From JAJFFW01 sp963922595 (GTDB taxonomy: Bacteria > Pseudomonadota > Alphaproteobacteria > Caulobacterales > Parvularculaceae), in the NCBI GenBank assembly GCA_963922595.1, contig CAWUIM010000004.1, positions 1-64,000 of the forward strand: a stretch of 64,000 bases of DNA, given 5' to 3'. The first letter of the stretch is position 1, and each line of letters opens with the position of its first letter. The notes beneath the pieces were generated by a model. That model was not told the origin of the DNA and ran no database searches. It was given only the letters and a program-made list of their open reading frames with translations. The translations under genes and the position numbers were made by a program. Below are positions 26,516 through 35,239 of this stretch, in pieces.

Positions 26516-27229
26516 ATGCGCCGACAAATATCCGTTTCATTCGTCTGTTTAGCGCTCATCGCGTGTTCGGCCCCAACGGGCGCCACGGCGCAAAACGAGG
26601 CGGACGCCCGAACGCTCGTCGTCACCGGATCCGGCGAAGCGAGCGGCGCGCCCGACATCGCCACCATTACGATCGGCGTTGAGACGCGCGGCCAGACGCC
26701 GAGTGAAGCAATCCGGCAAAACAGCGCGCAAATCGCAAAGACGATTGAAACGCTGAAAACGTTCGGCGTTGAGGGTAAAGACCTGCAAACGGCGTCGCTG
26801 TCGTTGAACGCTCAATATGACTACGGACAAAACCGGTCTAATCCGCGCGTCACTGGCTATGTGGCCAACAATAATCTGCGCGTCATTCTAAGAGACCTCG
26901 ACAAAGCCGGTGAGGTCTTGGACAGCGTCGTTAGCGCCGGCGCTAATCGCTTGAACGGCATGCAGTTCGGATTTGCTGAGCCGGAAACGATGATGGACGA
27001 AGCACGCGTTGAGGCGGTGAAGAAGGCTCGGGCGAAAGCTGCGTTGCTTGCTAACGCCGCTGACGTCAATCTTGGGCCGATCCTGAAAATTCAGGACCTG
27101 ACGGCGGGCGCGCGGCCTCCGGCCCCGGCGTTTCGAATGGAAGCCGATGTGGCGAGCGCGAGCGTTCCGCTGGAACGCGGCGAACTTTCGCTGAGCGCGT
27201 CCGTTACGTTGATTTACGAAATTCGCTAA
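26516..27229 (+). CDS. SIMPL-domain (DUF541) exported protein
   Basis: 237 residues from the ATG at 26516, with AAAGGAGC upstream; the frame from 26453 adds no family sequence. The N-terminal signal has a cysteine at its end (CLALIACSAP), so a lipoprotein is possible. The SIMPL body: LVVTGSGEASGAPDIATITIGVE, QTASLSLNAQYDY, GYVANNNLRVILRDLDKAG and the closing SASVTLIYEI. Periplasmic; physiological role in this family is mostly unknown, with oxidative-stress links reported for E. coli YggE. Its TAA is immediately followed by the convergent peptidase stop. Confidence 0.9.
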   Translation: MRRQISVSFVCLALIACSAPTGATAQNEADARTLVVTGSGEASGAPDIATITIGVETRGQTPSEAIRQNSAQIAKTIETLKTFGVEGKDLQTASLSLNAQYDYGQNRSNPRVTGYVANNNLRVILRDLDKAGEVLDSVVSAGANRLNGMQFGFAEPETMMDEARVEAVKKARAKAALLANAADVNLGPILKIQDLTAGARPPAPAFRMEADVASASVPLERGELSLSASVTLIYEIR

Positions 27230-28909
27230 TTACTCGCCGGCGAATTGCGTCGCGAAGAAGTCGCCCTCAATCCATGAGGGCGCCGCCGGCGCGTCGGCGA
27301 TGCTTCGCGCGATCCGATAATTCAGTTCCGCAAAGCGCGCCGCAGACGCGTAATCGATTGGCAACGCCAAATCATCAGAGGGCTGATGATAATGCTCTTT
27401 CATGAATTTTGAAAAAATCTCTTCGCCGCCAGCGCCGAACCCGACGATCAGAAAAACAGAGGGTACGCCTTTTTCAACGAAGCGATAATGATCGGAACGG
27501 GTGAAAATCCCCTGCTCAGGGATCGGATCAGGCGTGACGCCGATATTCATCGATCCCGCCGCTTCTTTCACCAGGCCGCCGAGCGTCGAGCGCTCCGCAC
27601 CGAAGGCAATGACGTCGGAAAAGGGGAAGAGCGTCAGCGGCATATCAAGATTGACGTTCGCCACAATGTCTTCGTCGACGGTTGGGTAATTGACGAAATA
27701 ATCCGCGCCCAAAAGCCCCTTTTCTTCCGCGGTCACTGCGAGGAAGAGGATTGATCGTTTGGGCGCCACTCCTGACTGAAACGATCGCGCCACTTCGAGC
27801 ATTGTCGAGATGCCCATGGCGTTATCCATGGCGCCGTTATGAATGAAATCGTCGCCGCCCTTACGCGGCTTATAGACGCCCACATGATCGAGGTGACCGG
27901 TGAGAACGATGATTTCATCATCAAGGCTTTTGTCAGACCCCTGAATAAGCCCTGCTACGTTAGAGCTTTTCTTTTCTTCAAAGGCCGACGCGCCCTTCAG
28001 GGCGACGATTTTGCCCAAGTCGAAAGCGGCGAGATCGCCTGCGCGCTCGTTGTCCTCCATCATCGCGCGAATTTCCGCGAAGCCTGTGCCGGTGTTCGCA
28101 AATAATTTTTCGGCGCCTTCCGGGCTCAGCGTCGCTGTCGCCTTGATCGATGCGGCTGACACTTCGCCGACCCCGTCAGGGTGAACCCAGGTCATCGCTT
28201 CGCGCTCAATGCTCTTTGTCAAGCGATCCCATGTGAAACGCTTGAGAAAGGACTCACTCGGCAGGGTAATGAAACCAACAGCCCCATTCGCCGCGGCGAT
28301 CTTTATCTTATTATCCGTCGACTGATAGAAAGCGCGCTTTTCGCTATCGAATAAATCTGGCGCGCCGCTATAGGCGATGACGATCTTGCCCCTCGCGTCC
28401 ACGCCCGCATAGTCGTTTAACCCGACTTCAGGGGCGACGAGGCCGTGGCGCACGAAGACAATCGGCGCTTCGACGGAAAATTCTCGTTCGGCCATGGACC
28501 GGCCAATCACATAATCTTCAAGATGGGCGAGCGTCTGCGCGGCGCCGCCAGACTGCGTTACGACGAACGATGCGGCGTCGGGATCACGTTTTACGGACCG
28601 CAACGTCACGGTTTGAAACCAACCGCCCCTATCGCCCGCGGCTTCCAGGCCCAGTGCGTCGAAGCGCGCCGCCACATATCGCGCGGCTTCTTCATATCCC
28701 TCCGTGCCCGCTTCGCGTCCGGCGCGCGCGTCATCGGCAAGATAAGCAAGATCCGTCGCGATGCGATCAGCTGCGGTCGCGCCTGCGGCGTTCGTTTCAA
28801 CGGCGACGCGCGCATCATCTTTTAGCGCGAGCGGCGGGGCCTCAGTGGCGACGCACGCCGCCAACAGGCTAAAACCGATAAGAGAAAGTATTCTGGAAAT
28901 ATTCAACAT
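27230..28909 (-). CDS. M28-family zinc peptidase, lipoprotein
   Basis: 559 residues from the ATG at 28909 (MLNISRILSLIGFSLLAAC), giving a clean lipoprotein signal; the extra 24 residues of the longer frame are rejected. After a PA-type insert, the catalytic domain has the five zinc ligands in order: GHLDHVG, NGAMDNAMG, VTAEEKGLLG, NLDMPL and SDHYRFVEKG. It should be a periplasmic di-zinc aminopeptidase or related exopeptidase; substrate unknown. It is separated by 68 bases from panD upstream. Confidence 0.9.
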   Translation of the reverse strand: MLNISRILSLIGFSLLAACVATEAPPLALKDDARVAVETNAAGATAADRIATDLAYLADDARAGREAGTEGYEEAARYVAARFDALGLEAAGDRGGWFQTVTLRSVKRDPDAASFVVTQSGGAAQTLAHLEDYVIGRSMAEREFSVEAPIVFVRHGLVAPEVGLNDYAGVDARGKIVIAYSGAPDLFDSEKRAFYQSTDNKIKIAAANGAVGFITLPSESFLKRFTWDRLTKSIEREAMTWVHPDGVGEVSAASIKATATLSPEGAEKLFANTGTGFAEIRAMMEDNERAGDLAAFDLGKIVALKGASAFEEKKSSNVAGLIQGSDKSLDDEIIVLTGHLDHVGVYKPRKGGDDFIHNGAMDNAMGISTMLEVARSFQSGVAPKRSILFLAVTAEEKGLLGADYFVNYPTVDEDIVANVNLDMPLTLFPFSDVIAFGAERSTLGGLVKEAAGSMNIGVTPDPIPEQGIFTRSDHYRFVEKGVPSVFLIVGFGAGGEEIFSKFMKEHYHQPSDDLALPIDYASAARFAELNYRIARSIADAPAAPSWIEGDFFATQFAGE

Positions 28910-28977
28910 GCGCCCCGAACCAACAGCTTTGCGCGACAATAGCCCGAAATGCGTCAGCGCGGTCAACCGCAGCCGGA

Positions 28978-29334
28978 TCAAATTACGCGGTCGATTGAAT
29001 TTCCGTCGCCCATAAGAAGGACGGTTGGTTTGTAGTTGCGGGCTTCTTCAGCCGGCAATTGCGCATAAGCTGCTATGATCACGCGATCCCCGACAGAAGC
29101 CAGCCGCGCGGCAGCGCCGTTGAGCATAAACTCGCGCGACCCCCGTTCAGCCGGTAACGCGTATGTGGTCAGCCGCGCGCCATTCGTCACATTCCAGATC
29201 GCCACTTGTTCATGAGGAAGAATGCCCGCCGAATCGAGAATATCCTCATCGATAGCGATCGATCCCTCATAATGAAGATCGGTCATTGTCAAAGTCGCGC
29301 CGTGAATCTTCGCCTTCAACATGGTCAGGTTCAT
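28978..29334 (-). CDS. panD: Aspartate 1-decarboxylase precursor PanD
   Basis: 118 residues from MNLTMLKAKIHGATLT. PanD makes beta-alanine for pantothenate. The self-cleavage site is Gly24-Ser25 in HYEGSIAID, the same residue number as in E. coli; Ser25 becomes the pyruvoyl cofactor. Other marks: NVTNGARLTTYALPAERGS and NGAAARLASVGDRVIIAAYA. Full length. The pathway partner panB is about 21 kb away in this window, and panC is not present. Confidence 0.95.
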   Translation of the reverse strand: MNLTMLKAKIHGATLTMTDLHYEGSIAIDEDILDSAGILPHEQVAIWNVTNGARLTTYALPAERGSREFMLNGAAARLASVGDRVIIAAYAQLPAEEARNYKPTVLLMGDGNSIDRVI

Positions 29335-29560
29335 GGGGATGCCCTCCAGGCGGGTCAAACAGCGGACTCTACAGCTTCGCGCCGACCCTTATGCTCAAAA
29401 TGCATATAAGAAGTTTTCGGCGGTTTCCAAGGGGCGTTCTAGCGAATGCGTGGTGAGACGCAAGGAAAAGCGGCCGCACGACAAGCACTTTTCGGCGAGG
29501 TTAACGCGGTTTGCCCTGCTCCCGTGAACGGCGTATATTTACCATAAAGTGGGGAATAAT

Positions 29561-30403
29561 ATGGCGCATCTTCGACATCTGACATCGGTATTCTTTTTGG
29601 CCGCATGCTTGGCGAGCCCGGCCTTCGCGCATCCTGGACCGCATGGCTCGGCGCCGCACGACGTGGACGCAGGCGATCAGCAAGACGGCGGCGACGCCCA
29701 CGATCATGGAGATGCGCCGGTTACTTACGGCAATGGCGTCGGCCCGGATCCGGACGGCGACACCAACCCGGCGACAAACACGCGCGCGGTCTCGAAAATC
29801 GGCGACGCGGCGGAAGCGGCGTTCGATCCGCCCTATCAGGTCGTCACTTTCGAAGCCCCGCCCGGCGGCCATAATGATGTTATTCGCAAAGAATATGAGG
29901 ACAAATTCGGCGTCACATTCAGCCGCGGCCTCAACCGCCAAATTTGCGAAGGCCAACGATACTTTCAATATAACTCTCAGTGCACATACCTGCGCGCGCC
30001 AAGCGGTCAGTATGCAGCGGTTTATCAGGACGATTTCAGCCGCCCTCTCCGCATCCGGTTCGCCAAGCCCGTTTGCGTCGCCGCCATGGCGATCTATCCC
30101 ACCGGCGGCAAAGAAGGCGAAGTCTTTGAAGTGACGCTTCAGGGATACGACGCTAACGAACAAAAGCTCGACGCCGCCAAAGCGCAATTCAAGTGGACAA
30201 AAGACACGTTCCGCTGGCGGCACATGGCCGGCGCCTATTTTTTAGGTCAGAAGGCGCAGCGGGTTGACGTTTCCATGCGCAGCCTTGATCCGAAGGAAAA
30301 AGGCAAAATCGTCCGTTTCCTGCTGGACGATGTGGCGTTTATTGAAGAGTCCTGCACAGGAAATGAAGCGCCGCTTGCGACCGAAACGCCAATCGGCAGC
30401 TAA
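29561..30403 (+). CDS. Secreted protein with His/Asp-rich N-terminus, unknown function
   Basis: 280 residues from the ATG at 29561, with a GGGGA site six bases upstream; a GTG at 29549 is less likely. Signal peptide (HLRHLTSVFFLAACLASPAF, cleavage after AFA). The mature start is rich in His, Asp and Gly (HPGPHGSAPHDVDAG, DAHDHGDAP), a possible metal-binding stretch. The remaining domain contains VTFEAPPGGHNDVIRKEYED and a RPLRIRFAKPVCVAAMAIYP strand region, reminiscent of secreted carbohydrate-binding beta-sandwiches, but no family is assigned. A strong terminator follows directly. Confidence 0.7.
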   Translation: MAHLRHLTSVFFLAACLASPAFAHPGPHGSAPHDVDAGDQQDGGDAHDHGDAPVTYGNGVGPDPDGDTNPATNTRAVSKIGDAAEAAFDPPYQVVTFEAPPGGHNDVIRKEYEDKFGVTFSRGLNRQICEGQRYFQYNSQCTYLRAPSGQYAAVYQDDFSRPLRIRFAKPVCVAAMAIYPTGGKEGEVFEVTLQGYDANEQKLDAAKAQFKWTKDTFRWRHMAGAYFLGQKAQRVDVSMRSLDPKEKGKIVRFLLDDVAFIEESCTGNEAPLATETPIGS

Positions 30404-30404
30404 A

Positions 30405-30433
30405 AAAATTGCACCGCAAGCGGTGCAATTTTT
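30405..30433. terminator. Intrinsic terminator, bidirectional
   Basis: AAAATTGCACCG and CGGTGCAATTTT form a 12-bp stem with the tetraloop CAAG and T/A tracts on both sides. It ends the secreted-protein gene on the plus strand and the DUF1508 gene on the minus strand. Confidence 0.92.
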
Positions 30434-30454
30434 CTTCAAGACAAGAAGTCTTTT

Positions 30455-30790
30455 TTACGACGTTTGATCGTCGATCGCTGCGTCAGGCGCGTTATTCATC
30501 ACGCTCTGGATACCGTTCTTGCAACCATCTTCTGACTCATATGCCTGCGATTTGCCGATGACTTCATGGTTCCCGGCCTTCAGGACGAAATAGGGCTTGC
30601 CGTTCGATTGTTCCTTGATGGCGAAACGGCCCTCGTCTGATGCGTTTTTCTTCACCGACGCGATCCCGTTTTCTGCGCTTTTCTTCGCCTTGTAACCTTC
30701 GCTGGCGAGGATATTTTCGCCATTTCCGGCCTTTAGGCGAAACCGATATTCGCCGGCCTTGTCCTGATAGAGTTCAAATTTTCCTGCCAT
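30455..30790 (-). CDS. Tandem DUF1508 (YegP-like) protein
   Basis: 111 residues made of two copies of the short DUF1508 fold: FELYQDKAGEYRFRLKAGNG...SAENGIASVKKNA, then FAIKEQSNGKPYFVLKAGN...GCKNGIQSVMNNA. YegP-type proteins have this exact two-repeat plan; the function is unknown. Both repeats are intact. Divergent from the helicase gene with a Fur-like site between. Confidence 0.92.
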   Translation of the reverse strand: MAGKFELYQDKAGEYRFRLKAGNGENILASEGYKAKKSAENGIASVKKNASDEGRFAIKEQSNGKPYFVLKAGNHEVIGKSQAYESEDGCKNGIQSVMNNAPDAAIDDQTS

Positions 30791-30890
30791 ACTACGCTCC
30801 TTTGATTTTTATCTAACCTATGCTGATTCCAAGCAGATCACGCTACGCCGGGAAACGAAACGCCTTGATTTCCAAATTCTTCCAATGTTC

Positions 30891-30907
30891 CAGAATCGTT
30901 CTCATTC
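30891..30907. promoter_or_regulatory. Fur-like dyad between DUF1508 and helicase genes
   Basis: AGAATCGTTCTCATT resembles the AATGAGAATNATTCTCATT form of the Fur box, with one full arm and part of the other. Weak by itself; listed because a similar arm pattern occurs before bacterioferritin. Confidence 0.25.
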
Positions 30908-30922
30908 GGTTACATTTCACGC

Positions 30923-33253
30923 ATGAATTCTAAATTATCCCTTTCCGAGCGCGCAATGGCGCAGATTTCCCCGGCCGCACGGGCTGAAAACGAGGCGCCG
31001 CCTTATCTTGAGGGGCTGAACGACGCCCAGAAAGAAGCGGTCCTTGCGACGGAAGGACCAGTCCTGATGTTGGCCGGCGCCGGCACGGGTAAGACCCGTG
31101 CGCTCACAACCCGGCTTGCCCATCTCCTTTTCACCCGCAAAGCCCAACCCTGGCAAATCCTGGCCGTGACCTTCACCAACAAAGCGGCGCGCGAGATGAA
31201 GGAGCGGATCAGCGCTCTCGTGGGCGCCTCCGTCGAAGGCATGCAGTGGCTCGGCACGTTCCACTCGGTGGGCGCGCTTATCCTGCGGCGGCATGCGGAA
31301 TTGGTCGGCCTCAAATCAAGCTTCACCATCCTAGACGCCGATGATCAGGTTCGTCTCGCCAAACAGGTGATCGTCGCCGCCGATATCGACGAGAAACGGT
31401 GGACCGGACGCGGCCTCGCATCAATGATCGACGGCTGGAAAAACCGGGGACTAACACCCGACAAGGTTCCGGCGAACGAGGCTTATCATTTCGCTGATGG
31501 AAAGGCGATTGATCTCTACGCGGCTTATCAAGCGCGCCTGACGACGCTGAACGCCGCTGATTTCGGCGATCTCCTCATCCACAATCTGACGATCTTTCAG
31601 AAGCATCCCGATATTCTGGAGGAATACCAGAACCGCTTCCGCTACATGCTCGTGGACGAATATCAGGATACGAATGTCGCGCAGTATTTGTGGTTACGGC
31701 TACTCGCTCAGAAGAACAAAAATATTTGCTGCGTGGGCGACGATGATCAATCGATCTATGGCTGGCGCGGGGCGGAAGTCGAGAACATTCTGCGCTTTGA
31801 AAAAGATTTCCCGGGCGCGAAGGTTATCCGGCTGGAACAGAATTATCGCTCGACGCCAGCGATCCTGGCGGCGGCTTCCGGATTAATCGCCGCCAATGAA
31901 GACCGACTTGGCAAAACCCTGTGGACTGAACAGGACGGCGGTGAATTGGTGAAGGTCCGCGGCGTCTGGGACGGGGATGAAGAAGCGCGTCTTATTGGCG
32001 ATGATATCGAAGCGGAGCAATCGAAGGGACGCAGACTTTCGCAGATGGCGGTTCTCGTACGCGCGTCCTTTCAGATGCGGGCTTTCGAAGACCGGTTTAA
32101 TACGCTTGGCCTGCCCTATCGCGTGGTAGGCGGCCCGCGCTTTTATGAGCGCGAAGAAACGCGCGACGCCTTGTCTTATCTCCGGCTGGTGCGGAGCCAG
32201 GACGATGATCTCGCTTTTGACCGCATCGCCAATAAACCGGCGCGCAAGCTCGGCGGCCAAACCATGCAGCGCATTCACGCCTTTGCGCGCGCGCAGAATA
32301 TTCCGCTGATGGCGGCGAGCCGGCTCCTTCTTGAGACGGACGATTTGCCAGGCGTTGGGCGTAATGCGTTAAAGAAATTCCTCGAAATGGTCGATCGCTG
32401 GGCGGTTGAAGCCAAGAATTTCTCGCCGCGGGATTTAACCGAACTGATTCTTGAGGAATCCGGCTATATCGACTTCTGGAAAAACTCAAAGTCGCCGAAG
32501 GCTGGATCGAAACTGGACAATCTGAAAGAGATTGTTCAGGCCGTTTCCGAATATGACACGCTGGAGGCCTATCTCGACCATGTGGCGCTCGTCGCGGAGC
32601 ACAATGAAGGCTCCGCCGACGGACAGGTTTGGCTGATGACCTTACATGCAGCGAAAGGTCTTGAATTTCCCGTAATCTTTCTCGCCGGGTGGGAGGAAGG
32701 GATTTTCCCGTCGCAGCGCGCGCTTGATGAAAAAGGAACCGCCGCGCTCGAAGAGGAACGCCGCCTCGCTTATGTGGGCGTCACGCGCGCGGAAGAGAGT
32801 TGCCGCATTTCGTTCGCAGCGAACCGGCAGATCTATGGCCGCTGGCAAACAGCGATTCCCTCACGCTTCATCGACGAGTTACCGGAAGAGCATGTGGAGG
32901 TCATGTCAGAACCCGGCCTTTACGGTAATGCGGCGAGCACCCTCGCCTCTCACTCGCAATTCAGCGGCGCGAAACTGAAAGAAGACGCCTATTACGACAA
33001 TCCCGGCTGGAGCCGGGCGCGCAACGCCGCGCGGCGTCCGTCAACGGAACCCCCGATGATCGAGGGCCGGGCGCGATCGGTGTCGGTGAGCGCGCCCGGA
33101 AAGGCCATGTTCGCAGTGGGCGCGCGCGTCTTCCATCAAAAGTTCGGCTACGGACGGGTGACGGCCACCGAAGGGCAGAAACTGACCGTTGACTTTGAGC
33201 ATTCAGGACCGAAAAAAGTCATCGATACCTTTCTTGAGGCCGCAGAATCGTAA
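30923..33253 (+). CDS. uvrD: UvrD/PcrA-type superfamily 1 DNA helicase
   Basis: 776 residues, normal for UvrD/PcrA. Motifs in order: the Q-motif region LNDAQKEAV, Walker A AGAGTGKTR, VTFTNKAAREMKER, DEYQDTN, DDDQSIYGWRGA, LEQNYRS, the motif-V/VI region TLHAAKGLEFP and YVGVTRAEE, and a C-terminal Tudor-like FHQKFGYGRV...TVDFEHSGPKKVID typical of PcrA/UvrD. It acts 3' to 5' in nucleotide-excision and mismatch repair. ATG at 30956 is an alternative start. prmA follows after eight bases. Confidence 0.92.
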   Translation: MNSKLSLSERAMAQISPAARAENEAPPYLEGLNDAQKEAVLATEGPVLMLAGAGTGKTRALTTRLAHLLFTRKAQPWQILAVTFTNKAAREMKERISALVGASVEGMQWLGTFHSVGALILRRHAELVGLKSSFTILDADDQVRLAKQVIVAADIDEKRWTGRGLASMIDGWKNRGLTPDKVPANEAYHFADGKAIDLYAAYQARLTTLNAADFGDLLIHNLTIFQKHPDILEEYQNRFRYMLVDEYQDTNVAQYLWLRLLAQKNKNICCVGDDDQSIYGWRGAEVENILRFEKDFPGAKVIRLEQNYRSTPAILAAASGLIAANEDRLGKTLWTEQDGGELVKVRGVWDGDEEARLIGDDIEAEQSKGRRLSQMAVLVRASFQMRAFEDRFNTLGLPYRVVGGPRFYEREETRDALSYLRLVRSQDDDLAFDRIANKPARKLGGQTMQRIHAFARAQNIPLMAASRLLLETDDLPGVGRNALKKFLEMVDRWAVEAKNFSPRDLTELILEESGYIDFWKNSKSPKAGSKLDNLKEIVQAVSEYDTLEAYLDHVALVAEHNEGSADGQVWLMTLHAAKGLEFPVIFLAGWEEGIFPSQRALDEKGTAALEEERRLAYVGVTRAEESCRISFAANRQIYGRWQTAIPSRFIDELPEEHVEVMSEPGLYGNAASTLASHSQFSGAKLKEDAYYDNPGWSRARNAARRPSTEPPMIEGRARSVSVSAPGKAMFAVGARVFHQKFGYGRVTATEGQKLTVDFEHSGPKKVIDTFLEAAES

Positions 33254-33261
33254 AGGCGCCC

Positions 33262-34152
33262 ATGCTCTACAAAGCTATCTGGACCGGATCGCGCGCGGCG
33301 ATGGACGCCGCGATGACCTTTTTCACCGAGATTGAAGAGACGGCGCGCACCGTCGGGTTGCAAAAGCATGACGCAACGGCAGATGACGACACATCAATAT
33401 GGTCTGTTGAGGTCTATTTTGAAGACGCGCCGGATATAACTGCGCTCACGGGCGCCATAGCGGCCTTCGACCCGGCGCTCGGCAATCTCGCGCCGGGGAT
33501 TGTTGAAGAGGTGCCCGATAAGGACTGGGTCGCCCACGCGCTGGACGGTCTCGGCGTCGTTGAGGCGGGCCGCTTCGTCTTGTACGGCGCACACGACGCC
33601 GACAAACTCCCGGACGACGAGGGTCTTATCCCGATCAGGATAGACGCCAACGCCGCCTTCGGCACGGGCCATCACCCAACCACCGCCGGTTGCCTGACCC
33701 TCCTTGATCGGTTTGCGGGCTTTGCGCCGAAATCAATCCTTGACCTTGGGTGCGGGTCGGCCGTTTTGGCGATCGCGGCGGCGAAACTCTGGGATCGCGA
33801 TATTCTGGCCACGGACATTGACGCCGACTCAATCGACATTGCGCGCGAGAATGCGCGCTTAAACGGGGCCAGCGATCATATTACGGCTGTCGTCGCCGAC
33901 GGCTTCGACCATGAAGCAATTAACCGCGCCGCACCCTTTGACTTTGTGTTCGCAAATATTCTTGCCGGCCCATTAAAGGAATTTGCGCCGTCCATGGCCG
34001 ACCATGTGCGCAAGAACGGCCGCATCATGCTGGCTGGGCTTATGGCGGAACAAGAGAGCGGCGTTCTTGAGGCTTATGAGCAGGCCGGGTTTAGGCTTCT
34101 AAACCGGCTTGATCACGAAACCTGGCCGGTCCTGTTGCTGGTGCACCAATAA
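33262..34152 (+). CDS. prmA: Ribosomal protein L11 methyltransferase PrmA
   Basis: 296 residues. PrmA trimethylates ribosomal protein L11. The N-terminal substrate-recognition domain (about 1-95) is followed by the linker ANAAFGTGHHPTTAGCL and a Rossmann methyltransferase: LDLGCGSAVLAIAAAKL, ATDIDADSID, and FVFANILAGPL, the FANIL motif of the family. It lies eight bases after uvrD and is likely co-transcribed. It converges on the Kazal-domain gene. Confidence 0.95.
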   Translation: MLYKAIWTGSRAAMDAAMTFFTEIEETARTVGLQKHDATADDDTSIWSVEVYFEDAPDITALTGAIAAFDPALGNLAPGIVEEVPDKDWVAHALDGLGVVEAGRFVLYGAHDADKLPDDEGLIPIRIDANAAFGTGHHPTTAGCLTLLDRFAGFAPKSILDLGCGSAVLAIAAAKLWDRDILATDIDADSIDIARENARLNGASDHITAVVADGFDHEAINRAAPFDFVFANILAGPLKEFAPSMADHVRKNGRIMLAGLMAEQESGVLEAYEQAGFRLLNRLDHETWPVLLLVHQ

Positions 34153-34170
34153 TGCGCCGCCCGGCGACGA

Positions 34171-34578
34171 CTACTCGTCGGCGCAAACACCTTCACTGGC
34201 GACGCTGACTCCGGCCGCCGCGGCTGAGCAGGCGTTTGAGTAAGTTTGGCCGTCACATCCGCAAACCGGACGGTAGTCGCGCGTACAGGCTTGCGGCTTG
34301 ACCTTACACACACCAGCGGCATCCGCCACCCGCACGCATTCTCCGGGCTCCATATGACAATAGTCCGCGTCCGACTGACATTGAAATCCAGCGATCCCGC
34401 CGCACATGCCGCCAGTCTCGCCGATATCATCACCGCCAGCGATCGGCGCGCCTTCTTGTGCATCCTCAGAAACCGGCGCCGCGACCGTATCGGCGCCGCC
34501 ATTCGTACAGGCGGCGGCCAGGAATAACGCCACCGAAACGAAAACAGCGCGACGGATCGAAACAAGCGGCTCAGTCAT
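34171..34578 (-). CDS. Kazal-domain lipoprotein coupled to bacterioferritin
   Basis: 135 residues from the ATG at 34578. A lipoprotein signal (RRAVFVSVALFLAAAC), a linker, a cysteine-containing segment (GFQCQSDADYCHMEPGEC) and a C-terminal Kazal-type domain ACTRDYRPVCGCDGQTYSNA ending in a cysteine (SEGVC). Kazal domains usually inhibit serine proteases, but in bacterial lipoproteins the target is unknown. The start lies inside the last eight bases of bfr, so translation is coupled to an iron-storage gene, an unusual pairing. Confidence 0.85.
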   Translation of the reverse strand: MTEPLVSIRRAVFVSVALFLAAACTNGGADTVAAPVSEDAQEGAPIAGGDDIGETGGMCGGIAGFQCQSDADYCHMEPGECVRVADAAGVCKVKPQACTRDYRPVCGCDGQTYSNACSAAAAGVSVASEGVCADE

Positions 34579-35074
34579 AATCAATCGTCCCTTCCTTGAT
34601 TTGCGACTGCATATAACGTTCTTCGCCAATCTTATCGATCAGACCGAGCTCTGTCTCCAGATGATCGATATGATCTTCCTCTGATTGCAAAATCTTAACG
34701 AGAATTTCGCGGCTCACATAGTCTTTCACGGATTCAAAATACTCGATCGCCTCAATATAGAGCGGGTGCGCGCGCAGCTCGGCCTTGAGATCGCATTCGA
34801 GGCATTCTTTGACGGATTCGCCGATATATAGCTTGTCGAGATCTTGGAGGTTCGGCAAGCCTTCCAGAAATAGGATACGCTCGATCAGTTCGTCGGCGTG
34901 TTTCATCTCGTCGATCGATTCTTCATATTCGATCTTGCCGAGACGCTTGAACCCCCAATCCTTGAACATGCGCGCATGCAAGAAATACTGGTTGACCGTC
35001 GTCAGCTCCAGCTTCAACGCCTTGTTCAAATATTCAATGACTTTCTTGTCGCCTTTCACATATCTCTCCATCAA
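34571..35074 (-). CDS. bfr: Bacterioferritin
   Basis: 167 residues (166 if the second of the two ATGs is used). Bacterioferritin is a 24-mer haem-containing iron store. Helix A: VIEYLNKALKLELTTVNQYF with the ferroxidase Glu; helix B: EYEESIDEMKHADELIERIL with Glu and His and the haem-ligand Met (DEMKHAD); helix D: KILQSEEDHIDHLETEL with Glu and His. All ferroxidase ligands are present. Upstream are two arms of a Fur-like CTCATTCTC/GAGAATGAG repeat, suggesting iron control. Confidence 0.96.
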   Translation of the reverse strand: MMERYVKGDKKVIEYLNKALKLELTTVNQYFLHARMFKDWGFKRLGKIEYEESIDEMKHADELIERILFLEGLPNLQDLDKLYIGESVKECLECDLKAELRAHPLYIEAIEYFESVKDYVSREILVKILQSEEDHIDHLETELGLIDKIGEERYMQSQIKEGTIDYD

Positions 35075-35132
35075 AAACCGTGACGTGAAACTATTCCAAT
35101 TTGGCTTCAGTACAAGGATTATTTCCGCAATC

Positions 35133-35172
35133 CATTCTCATTCTCGCCTTTTTCGCTGCGATTGAGAATGAG
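35133..35172. promoter_or_regulatory. Fur/Irr-like inverted repeat upstream of bfr
   Basis: CATTCTCATTCTC (35133-35145) and GAGAATGAG (35164-35172) form an inverted repeat about 60-100 bases upstream of the bfr start. The arms match half of the AATGAGAATNATTCTCATT Fur-box form. Which regulator binds is not known. Confidence 0.4.
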
Positions 35173-35239
35173 TGTTAATTAGCCTTGATGCCGTTAAGCG
35201 CCCGGCAAATTCAATTTCACGACTTGAGCCAATCCGCGG

